A stretch of 14,811 nucleotides of DNA from DAOTVD01 sp034437075 (GTDB lineage: Bacteria > Chloroflexota > Anaerolineae > Aggregatilineales > J027): contig DAOTVD010000085.1 of NCBI GenBank assembly GCA_034437075.1, forward strand, positions 1 through 14,811. The letters are read 5' to 3'. Below, one piece after another: positions 9,403 to 14,811 of the stretch (positions within the stretch are counted from its first letter, which is position 1; every line of letters begins with the position of its first letter). A program made the translations under genes and the position numbers. Under the pieces are notes generated by a model that was not told the origin of the DNA, ran no database searches, and saw only the letters and a program-made list of their open reading frames with translations.

Positions 9403-9562
9403 GACATTTCTCCTTTGTTCTCTTGATCACAAATATACGCCAAAAAACCTATCAATTGCTCTCAAGTCCCCCTTTTGAGAGGTTTTGAGAGATTCATAGG
9501 CGGGTTAGGCTTTCCAAGTTTTAGATTATGCCGTTTGCTTTTGTATAAAAGCGTACATTTTT
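9403..9562. other. AT-richer leader region of the DUF35 pair
   Basis: Non-coding stretch between the start of the zinc-ribbon-like gene and the MITE-like element. It is AT-richer than the genes and must carry the - strand promoter of the pair, but I could not pick a -35/-10 pair with proper spacing. Confidence 0.4.
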
Positions 9563-9740
9563 TGGTAACTACTCAGCCCTCACCCCAACCCCTCTCCCAA
9601 ACGGGCTTTCAGCCCTGGGCGAGGGGCAAAAAGTGTCGGTTTCGGGTCGGTTTCCCCCTCTACCAGCCGCAAAGCGGCGTTTGGGAGAGGGGGATTAAGG
9701 GGGTGAGGGGGAAGAATTGGCATAGACTGAGCAGTTACCA
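9563..9740. mobile_element. MITE-like element with 14-bp terminal inverted repeats
   Basis: The ends TGGTAACTACTCAG (9563-9576) and CTGAGCAGTTACCA (9727-9740) are inverted repeats with one mismatch in 14. Just inside lies a second inverted pair, CCCTCACCCCAACCCCTCTC onward (9577-9603) against 9678-9709, with two smaller hairpins between (GGGCTTTCAGCCC; CCGC-aaa-GCGG). Possible TTTTT target duplications flank it (9558-9562 and 9741-9745), but these are low-complexity. It has no transposase and no convincing ORF; at 178 bp it has the size and build of a non-autonomous mobile palindrome. Confidence 0.6.
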
Positions 9741-9746
9741 TTTTTG

Positions 9747-9838
9747 TTTTACCCCCCTCTAGCTCCCGCCGAATTGGGGGGGGAGGACGTACTCCCGCGC
9801 ACCTAATAATCTCTCCCCAAATTCGGGGAGGGGTAATT
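9747..9838. repeat. Palindromic MITE-like element, right copy (inverted)
   Basis: The inverted counterpart of 8765-8864: TTTTACCCCCCTCTAGCTCC (9747-9766), a hairpin around CGAATTGGGG, the linker GTACTCCCGCGCACCTAATA, then CTCTCCCCAAATTCGGGGAG (9811-9830) and GGGGTAATT. Similarity to the left copy continues outside as TGGAAAAGCGTTAA (9846-9859), matching the reverse complement of 8743-8756. Together the copies bracket the DUF35 pair. Confidence 0.7.
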
Positions 9839-9870
9839 AATTTTCTGGAAAAGCGTTAAAGGCCGTTTAT

Positions 9871-10614
9871 CTACACATTGGGGTATAAATCGACCCCCAG
9901 CGCCGTCCCGATGGCCACGATGAGCGGCGCGATGAGCAAGGCGGGGAGGTAATTCGCCACGCGCGGTTGCTTGATGTCCATCAGGATTAACGATAATCCC
10001 ATCAAAATCAGGCCGCCCGTGGCGGTGAGTTCGTCGATCATGGCGCTAGTCATCACCTCGCCCGCCAGATACCCCAATAGCGCGATGCTGCCTTGCACGC
10101 CGAAGACGGTCAGCGCGGAGAACATCACGCCGACCCCCAACGACGCCGCGAAGGCAGCCGAGGCGAAGAAATCTAGCGCGGATTTAATCAGCAGCAATTC
10201 GGGGTCGCCCGCCATGCCGTCTTGCAACGAGCCCAACACCGTCAGCGGCCCCACGCAAAACACCAACGACGCCGTTACAAAGCCGCTGATGAAGCGGTCG
10301 CGCTCGCTGAGGCCCTGGCCGGGTGTTTCTTGGGCGGGTTGCCCGCCTACGCGCGTTTGCAACCAGCCGCCCAACGCATTCAGCCCGCCGTGAATATCCA
10401 GCGCTTCGCCGATGATGACCCCCAGCGCGATGCTAAATAGCGGAACCAAAATATTCCCGGTGGCCAGGCTATTGTCTAATCCGATAGATAAGGTGACAAA
10501 GCCCAGGCCCATCACGACGGCATGTTGCGTGCTGGCCGCGAAGCGATTCCCCGCGACCAGGCCCAGCGCGCTACCCAAAATGACCGCAATCACGTTGACC
10601 AATGTTCCAACCAT
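9871..10614 (-). CDS. DUF554 family membrane protein
   Basis: A 247-residue integral membrane protein of the DUF554 family; substrate unknown, transport suspected. MVGTLVNVIAVILGSALGLV opens the first helix as is usual for the family, and the conserved core FCVGPLTVLGSLQDGMAGDP (about 119-138) followed by LLIKSALDFFASAAFAASLG is present, with six to seven helices in all. I chose the ATG at 10614 although the frame stays open to 10749: it has AGAGGA 6 nt upstream, and the extra 45 residues are not family-like and would run into the divergent gene's promoter region. It is divergent from the Eis-like acetyltransferase and shares a 114-bp intergenic region with repeated TCCCAA motifs. Confidence 0.85.
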   Translation of the reverse strand: MVGTLVNVIAVILGSALGLVAGNRFAASTQHAVVMGLGFVTLSIGLDNSLATGNILVPLFSIALGVIIGEALDIHGGLNALGGWLQTRVGGQPAQETPGQGLSERDRFISGFVTASLVFCVGPLTVLGSLQDGMAGDPELLLIKSALDFFASAAFAASLGVGVMFSALTVFGVQGSIALLGYLAGEVMTSAMIDELTATGGLILMGLSLILMDIKQPRVANYLPALLIAPLIVAIGTALGVDLYPNV

Positions 10615-10620
10615 ATGCTG

Positions 10621-10626
10621 TCCTCT
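10621..10626 (-). promoter_or_regulatory. Ribosome binding site fixing the DUF554 start
   Basis: AGAGGA on the - strand, 6 nt before the ATG at 10614. It selects this start over the longer open frame. Confidence 0.6.
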
Positions 10627-10632
10627 GATATA

Positions 10633-10666
10633 TCCCAAGTTTTCCCAACACATATCCCAAATGGGA
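10633..10666. promoter_or_regulatory. Possible operator: three TCCCAA motifs plus inverted repeat
   Basis: TCCCAA occurs at 10633, 10643 and 10655, steps of 10 and 12 bp, so on nearly the same face of the helix. The third copy is part of the inverted repeat TCCCA-AA-TGGGA (10655-10666). The cluster lies in the divergent region between DUF554 and the acetyltransferase, upstream of the latter's -10 box. Regulator unknown. Confidence 0.35.
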
Positions 10667-10668
10667 AA

Positions 10669-10698
10669 TGGCAAAGCGCCCTGGAGCCCTGCTATACT
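10669..10698 (+). promoter_or_regulatory. Candidate promoter of the Eis-like acetyltransferase
   Basis: A good -10 box TATACT (10693-10698) lies 30 nt before the GTG start. The best -35 candidate, TGGCAA (10669-10674, 18-bp spacing), is weak. Confidence 0.35.
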
Positions 10699-10728
10699 GG
10701 ACGAACTGTTTATCGAAAGGCCAACCCC

Positions 10729-11925
10729 GTGCCCGAGATCACCATCCAAGAACTATCCGTCGCCAATACGCTGAAAATTGCCATCCCCTTCAGCGACTAT
10801 GCGTTTCGCCCCTCGCCCCAGGCCGTGCGCAAGGTCGATACCGCGACGTATAAGCCCCTGGCCGAAGCCCGCCGCACCTTCGCGCTGTACGCGGATGATG
10901 CGCCGCAGGCGGTCGCCGGGCTCATCCCCATGCAGATCAACGTGCGCGGCCATATCTTCTCGATGGGGGGCGTAGGGGCCGTGACGACCGCCCCCGAAGC
11001 GCGCCGCAAGGGCTACGCGCGCGCGCTCATGCAGCATATTTTGGCGGCTTGTTACGAGTCTGGCAGCCCGGTATCGACGCTGTATCCATTTCGCGAGTCA
11101 TTTTACCAGCGCTTGGGCTATGTCGGCTTTCCCCAAATCCATGATGTGCAATTCGACCCCACGGCCCTGGGCGAGCTACTGCGCACGCCCCCGAACGGAA
11201 CCGTGCGACGCATGGCGTTGGCCGATGGATTAACCATTTATATGGATTATCTGCACGATATTCTGGCCCAGACGCACGGCTTTGGCTTGCTCCCCCAATC
11301 GTTTTATGCCTATCGTGCGGCCCAAAAACCGCTGTGGTTGGCCATTGCCGAGGCCCATGGCCAGGTGCAAGGCGTGATGGCCTATTCCATTAGTGGCCAC
11401 GGCGGCACCCTGCACGCGCCCATCTTTTTGTATCGCCAGATGCACGGGCGGATGTTGCTCTTGCACTACCTCGCCCAGCATATTGACCAGATCACACGGG
11501 CGCGTCTCTCGCACTTGTCGCCCGGCGATTTGCCCGAACTGTGGTGGCACGACCTGGACGCGCGCATCGTCTCGCCGCGCGAGCGTGACGGCTTTCTGAC
11601 GCCCATGGGGCGCGTCATCAGCGTGGCCGATCTGGACGGCTTGCCCGTAGGGCCGGGGGCCTTCCGCGCGACCATTCTTGATGAACAATGCCCCTGGAAT
11701 AACGGGTCGTATGCTTTCGAAGCCAGCGGCGGGCGCTTACAGGTGCAGCCTACCCGCCATGCCGATGTCGAACTGCATATCCAGGGGCTTTCGGCGTTGG
11801 TCTTCACCGGGCTAGACCCCGCCGAGTTGTATTGGCGCGGCTGGGGTGACCCGCATTGGCAATTGCAAGACACCCTGCGCAGCATGTTTCCGCGCGCGCT
11901 GCCGTTCCTATTCAGCGAATTTTAG
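10729..11925 (+). CDS. Eis-like GNAT N-acetyltransferase with SCP2-like C-terminus
   Basis: A 398-residue protein of the Eis-type GNAT family, enzymes that move acetyl from acetyl-CoA to amines; mycobacterial Eis acetylates aminoglycosides, but the substrate here is unknown. The first GNAT domain has the acetyl-CoA loop APEARRKGYARALM (about 88-101), preceded by the beta-4 strand MGGVGAVTT, and the Eis-typical STLYPFRESFYQRLGYVGF (about 116-134), whose Tyr131 aligns with the general-acid tyrosine. A second, degenerate GNAT-like domain (about 150-290) and an SCP2-like domain with LQVQPTRHADVELHIQGLSA follow. The protein ends in Phe, as in Eis, where the terminal carboxylate is catalytic. The GTG at 10729 (GAAAGG, 8 nt spacing) is preferred to the ATG at 10522, which would lie within DUF554. 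It converges on the YitT gene with a 9-bp gap. Confidence 0.82.
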   Translation: MPEITIQELSVANTLKIAIPFSDYAFRPSPQAVRKVDTATYKPLAEARRTFALYADDAPQAVAGLIPMQINVRGHIFSMGGVGAVTTAPEARRKGYARALMQHILAACYESGSPVSTLYPFRESFYQRLGYVGFPQIHDVQFDPTALGELLRTPPNGTVRRMALADGLTIYMDYLHDILAQTHGFGLLPQSFYAYRAAQKPLWLAIAEAHGQVQGVMAYSISGHGGTLHAPIFLYRQMHGRMLLLHYLAQHIDQITRARLSHLSPGDLPELWWHDLDARIVSPRERDGFLTPMGRVISVADLDGLPVGPGAFRATILDEQCPWNNGSYAFEASGGRLQVQPTRHADVELHIQGLSALVFTGLDPAELYWRGWGDPHWQLQDTLRSMFPRALPFLFSEF

Positions 11926-11934
11926 GCTTCGGCC

Positions 11935-12882
11935 TCAGTCCGCGCCAGCGCTTGTCATCGTGGGGGGTGCCTCCAACGCTGTAAAGGTTGTTTCCTGCTT
12001 GCGGCGCAGTTTGCGATAATCTAGCGCCTTGAATTGCCCGCCATAAGCCACATGCCCTTGCTGGATGACCATAAACGCGGCAGGGTCGGCCTTCAGCACC
12101 CGGTCGCGCAGATTTTGGGTTTCCGAGCGGCCAATGGTGACATACAGCATCGTGCGCTCTTTTTGGGTATACATACCGGTGATTGTCCAGCCCGAAACGC
12201 CGCGCTGCATCTCATAGAGGATTTCATCGGCCACTGCGCGCGGTTTTTCCGTGATGATGACCGCTGTGCGCACGACGCTGGGGCCTTCTAGCACATAATC
12301 CGTGGCCAGGCCGGTGATAAACAGCGTGACCAGCGAGAATAAGGCCGGTTCCCAGCCATAGATCAGCGCCGCCGCCAAGACAATCAACAAATCGGCATAC
12401 AGAAACGTGCTGCTCAGCGGAATACCGGTCTTTTGGCGCACGATCAGCGCGATGGTGTTCGTTCCGCCGAAATTGCCCCCGGCCCGGAACACCAGTCCGC
12501 TAGAGATGCCGCCCAACACCCCGCCAAAAATGGCGTTGAGCAAACGGTCATCGCTAAGCCCTTCGCGGGGGAGCAACGGCGCGATGAGGTCGAGCATCAC
12601 GGAGTAGGTTACCAGCACAAAGCCGACCTTGGCCAGCATCGCCACGCCGCCGGGCAACATGCGGTAACCCAGCATTTGCACCGGGATATTTAGCAAAACG
12701 ACCATCACGCCGACGGGCGTGCCGAAAAATTCATTCAGGAATACGGCTATGCCCGTGATATTGGTTGGTACAATCTCATTGGGCAAAAGAAACACCACCA
12801 CCGCAATTGCGCCAATGATGATGCCGATTAGCATCTGAATGTAGCGCCCTACGGCAACCCACAACCCCTCTTGATAATCCAT
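11935..12882 (-). CDS. YitT-family membrane protein (DUF161/DUF2179)
   Basis: A 315-residue protein with an N-terminal block of about five to six helices and a C-terminal soluble DUF2179 domain. Such proteins are widespread and poorly characterised; transport is suspected. The first helix is at about 14-34, the conserved glycine loop FRAGGNFGGTNTIA is at 132-145, and the DUF2179 end shows the family pattern in SGWTITGMYTQKERTMLYVT (230-249) and FMVIQQGHVAYGG (270-282). I chose the ATG at 12882 because a GGAG lies 10 nt upstream and a strong promoter would start RNA near 12933. An ATG at 12891 is possible. Longer starts (ATG 12918, TTG 12924) would leave almost no leader. It has no cysteines. 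It is divergent from uspA. Confidence 0.85.
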   Translation of the reverse strand: MDYQEGLWVAVGRYIQMLIGIIIGAIAVVVFLLPNEIVPTNITGIAVFLNEFFGTPVGVMVVLLNIPVQMLGYRMLPGGVAMLAKVGFVLVTYSVMLDLIAPLLPREGLSDDRLLNAIFGGVLGGISSGLVFRAGGNFGGTNTIALIVRQKTGIPLSSTFLYADLLIVLAAALIYGWEPALFSLVTLFITGLATDYVLEGPSVVRTAVIITEKPRAVADEILYEMQRGVSGWTITGMYTQKERTMLYVTIGRSETQNLRDRVLKADPAAFMVIQQGHVAYGGQFKALDYRKLRRKQETTFTALEAPPTMTSAGAD

Positions 12883-12918
12883 GCCATTCATACTCCGTCT
12901 GTGCGACTTATGGACCAT

Positions 12919-13000
12919 GCCCAACGCATGCCCGCGCGCATTATCGTCCTATGTAAGGGCGGTGTAAATAGTGGGTTGCTTGCGTTGGGCGCGCGTTGGG
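12919..13000. promoter_or_regulatory. Possible operator repeats between YitT and UspA genes
   Basis: GCCCAACGCA (12919-12928) and TGCGTTGGGC (12981-12990) are exact reverse complements, 52 bp apart, on either side of the YitT promoter. A further GCGTTGGG (12993-13000) follows its neighbour (12982-12989) at an 11-bp step, about one helical turn. This arrangement suits a looping or cooperatively bound regulator of both divergent genes; no regulator gene is adjacent. Confidence 0.35.
12940..12968 (-). promoter_or_regulatory. Sigma-70 promoter of the YitT-family gene
   Basis: On the - strand, TTTACA (12963-12968) and GATAAT (12940-12945) are spaced by exactly 17 bp, each one mismatch from consensus. 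Transcription would start near 12933, about 50 nt before the chosen ATG. It is bracketed by a perfect 10-bp inverted repeat (12919-12928 and 12981-12990). Confidence 0.6.
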
Positions 13001-13043
13001 TTTAGGATGCAATCAACGCAAAAATATAGGAAGACTTAACGCG

Positions 13044-13514
13044 ATGTTGAATCACGTCCTGCTGCCCCTCGATCGTTCGGAACATGCGCACCGCGCGCTG
13101 CATTACGCGCGCGAATTGGTCGGCTCGGCGGGCAAAATCACCCTATTGACCGTCATCCGCGCGCCCAGCACTCTCTACTATGAAGGCAACCCGTACACGC
13201 CGCCCCAGCGCGAGTACTCCGCCAGCGAATATGACGCGATTCTGAAAGAAGCCGAAGACGACGCGCGGGCCTATCTGCGCGGCATCGCCACGACAGATGA
13301 CCTATCGGGCCTGGATGTCGGCCTTAGCGTGTATGTGGGCGAGCCTGCCGGGGCGATTCTGGAAGCCGCCGCCGAACTCAAGGTCGAAGCGGTGGTGATG
13401 GCCTCGCATGGGCGCACGGGGGTCGGGCGCTGGCTGTTCGGTAGTGTGACGCAAAAGGTGCTCTCTGCCGCCGAAGTGCCCGTTTTCGTCGTACCCAGTC
13501 GTCAAACCGCCTGA
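13044..13514 (+). CDS. Universal stress protein, UspA family
   Basis: A 156-residue cytoplasmic single-domain Usp protein. The opening strand MLNHVLLPLDRSEHAHRALH has the conserved acidic residue of the nucleotide site, and the C-terminal MASHGRTGVGRWLFGSVTQK matches the ATP-binding loop (normally G-x2-G-x9-G-S, here with Ala for the first Gly, as is common), followed by VPVFVVPS. It therefore probably binds ATP. The start at 13044 has AGGAAG upstream with long spacing (10 nt); an upstream open extension to 12996 is not Usp-like. It is divergent from the YitT gene. Its last 13 bp overlap the end of the convergent glycosyltransferase gene. Confidence 0.9.
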   Translation: MLNHVLLPLDRSEHAHRALHYARELVGSAGKITLLTVIRAPSTLYYEGNPYTPPQREYSASEYDAILKEAEDDARAYLRGIATTDDLSGLDVGLSVYVGEPAGAILEAAAELKVEAVVMASHGRTGVGRWLFGSVTQKVLSAAEVPVFVVPSRQTA

Positions 13515-14761
13515 GCGCGAACATGCGCCCAGGCCAGCGCCGCCGCCAGTGCCATGTATGGCGCCAACATGACCCGGGCGCGGGTGTCGATGCCCGCGCT
13601 TTGCACGGCCAACGTGCCGCCGATGAAATATAGCGCCAAAAGCACGCTTAGCCAGAATAACCACAATCGCCCGGCCCGCCAATAGACCGCCAACCCGGCC
13701 AGCGCTCCGGCCAACAGCGCCAGATTGCCGACTAGGCCCAGCGCCTGCAAGAGCGCCACACCGAAGCCCTCGCCGGGTAAATCCAGCCAGAGCAGCACGC
13801 GATAGGCCCCCAACCCGGTCAGGCCCGCGTACCAAGCCGGATGCTCGCGGATGACGTCCAAAGCGAGACCTTGCATCGCGTCGGACTCTGCCGGTGTGGC
13901 GTTTTTGTGGGCCTCGAAGGTCTGCGGGGTGTAAGCCGCGCGGGGCGGATTATCCGCGCGGGCGTCTACCTCGCGCGCCAGGTCGATATACACCGCGTCT
14001 AGCGGTTGGCCCGTGGCATGGTGCTCCACGGACAGGGCGCGGTAGTACAGCAGATTAAACGTCCCGATGGTGGAGTAGGTCGCGTGGTCGAACTGCGCCG
14101 CGTTATGGGTCATCCAAGCGCCCACGCCCAACAGACTCGCCAGCATAAACAGGACGACCGCGCCGCGCCGCCCGCCCGCCACAAGCAACAGCCAGACGCC
14201 CAGGGGAATCCACAGCAGAAACGCCGACGGGCGCGCCAAGCTGCTCAGGTTCAGCAAGAGCGCAGCCAGCATCGCCCAGCGCCAGGCCCCCCGCCGCGCC
14301 GCGAGCATCTCGCGCAAGGCCAGCACCATCAACAGCAACAAGACCACGCCGAGCGGTTCCGCCAACAATACCCCGCCTGTGTAGCGCAGGCTGGCGGGGT
14401 CCAGAGCGACGAACAAGGCCGTCAGCCACGGGACGCTGCTGGGCGCTTCTAGCCGCCGCGCGAACAGATAGCTTAAGGGGATTAACGCCGTGCCCAAAAC
14501 GATATTGGCGGCCAGCACGGCCCAGGGATTCATATCCAGCAGCGCGATGAGCGCCGGAAAGAGCGGCGGACGGCTCAAGAATTGGCGGTCATCCAGGGGC
14601 AACCCATCGGCCAGATCGCGCGCGGCGTCTTCGTAGGAGATATAATCGCCGCCGCTGAAGTTCGTCAAATCGCCGTCGTAGAGATAGGCCGCCAGGCCCA
14701 CGCGCAACGCGGCGCCCAGCGCGGTAATCAACAATAGCCCGATTATATGCCGCCCAGACAT
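13502..14761 (-). CDS. Multi-spanning membrane glycosyltransferase, GT39/PMT_2-like
   Basis: A 419-residue integral membrane protein with eight to ten hydrophobic segments. The N-terminus has one helix (about 5-26), followed by the first-loop pattern GGDYISYEDAARDLADGLP (38-56) and FLSRPPLFPALIAL (61-74), which matches the D-x-x-x-Y-x-x-x-A and P-P-L-x-P motifs of PMT_2-type lipid-linked-sugar transferases. D39 is the likely catalytic acid. It is shorter than many relatives and has no large soluble C-terminal domain, unlike the other glycosyltransferase in this window. Start is the ATG at 14761; no strong ribosome binding site is visible. The stop lies inside the 3' end of uspA (13-bp convergent overlap). 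Sugar, acceptor and pathway are unknown. Confidence 0.75.
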   Translation of the reverse strand: MSGRHIIGLLLITALGAALRVGLAAYLYDGDLTNFSGGDYISYEDAARDLADGLPLDDRQFLSRPPLFPALIALLDMNPWAVLAANIVLGTALIPLSYLFARRLEAPSSVPWLTALFVALDPASLRYTGGVLLAEPLGVVLLLLMVLALREMLAARRGAWRWAMLAALLLNLSSLARPSAFLLWIPLGVWLLLVAGGRRGAVVLFMLASLLGVGAWMTHNAAQFDHATYSTIGTFNLLYYRALSVEHHATGQPLDAVYIDLAREVDARADNPPRAAYTPQTFEAHKNATPAESDAMQGLALDVIREHPAWYAGLTGLGAYRVLLWLDLPGEGFGVALLQALGLVGNLALLAGALAGLAVYWRAGRLWLFWLSVLLALYFIGGTLAVQSAGIDTRARVMLAPYMALAAALAWAHVRAQAV

Positions 14762-14811
14762 CTTAGGCCGAGCGCTTCATATCACGATTGATAGGCAGGC
14801 TTGACCTGAGC

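Noticed and set aside
9475..9762. + strand open frame of 95 codons
   Set aside because: It is made almost wholly of the MITE-like element and its palindromes; its translation is repeat sequence with no family resemblance.
9871..9873. Frameshift or truncation of DUF554 by the adjacent repeat
   Set aside because: The protein has normal length and a plausible C-terminus; the repeat ends about 8-30 bp before the stop and does not disturb it.
10522..10728. Long 5' extension of the Eis-like acetyltransferase frame
   Set aside because: It lies inside the DUF554 gene and the shared promoter region, and the encoded residues are unlike GNAT proteins; the GTG at 10729 has a proper ribosome binding site.

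Overview
The window reads as a stretch of GC-rich bacterial chromosome, most likely from a member of the Chloroflexota. The phylum is inferred from the look of the proteins (an Eis-like acetyltransferase, DUF554 and YitT membrane proteins, two-part DUF35 proteins, two large GT-C type glycosyltransferases) and from the C-rich palindromic intergenic repeats. No rRNA or marker gene is present to prove it. I see no tRNA, rRNA, CRISPR array, transposase or phage gene.

Left block (1-6412, all on +): the 3' part of a diadenylate cyclase gene (cdaA) overlaps a ybbR/cdaR gene by 4 bp, which is the cyclic-di-AMP module. After about 100 bp comes a feedback-type aspartokinase with two ACT domains and its own likely promoter, then uvrA, the DNA-damage recognition ATPase. 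The uvrA promoter is unusually clear: a near-consensus sigma-70 promoter carrying one perfect and one near-perfect GAAC-N4-GTTC site of LexA type, so uvrA is probably an SOS gene here.

Middle block (6409-9870): a multi-spanning membrane glycosyltransferase lies on the - strand, with its stop codon interlocked with that of uvrA. Next is a repeat-rich intergenic zone (about 8000-8430), a 68-residue single-span membrane protein on +, and a repeat-bounded island. The island holds a two-gene - strand unit, a cysteine-less zinc-ribbon-like protein followed by a DUF35/OB-fold protein. It is bracketed by two inverted copies of a roughly 100-bp palindromic element, with a third, different MITE-like element (TIRs TGGTAACTACTCAG / CTGAGCAGTTACCA) next to the right copy.

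Right block (9871-14811): a DUF554 membrane protein (-) is divergent from an Eis-like N-acetyltransferase (+). The acetyltransferase converges on a YitT-family membrane protein (-), which is divergent from a UspA stress protein (+). UspA in turn overlaps the end of a second membrane glycosyltransferase (-). Both divergent intergenic regions contain short repeated motifs that look like operators.

The genes are mostly housekeeping and stress-related (c-di-AMP signalling, amino-acid biosynthesis, excision repair, universal stress protein, cell-envelope glycosylation). I did not find a defence system or other obviously new multi-gene machine. The least ordinary part is the repeat island at 8690-9860, with its split, zinc-less DUF35 pair.
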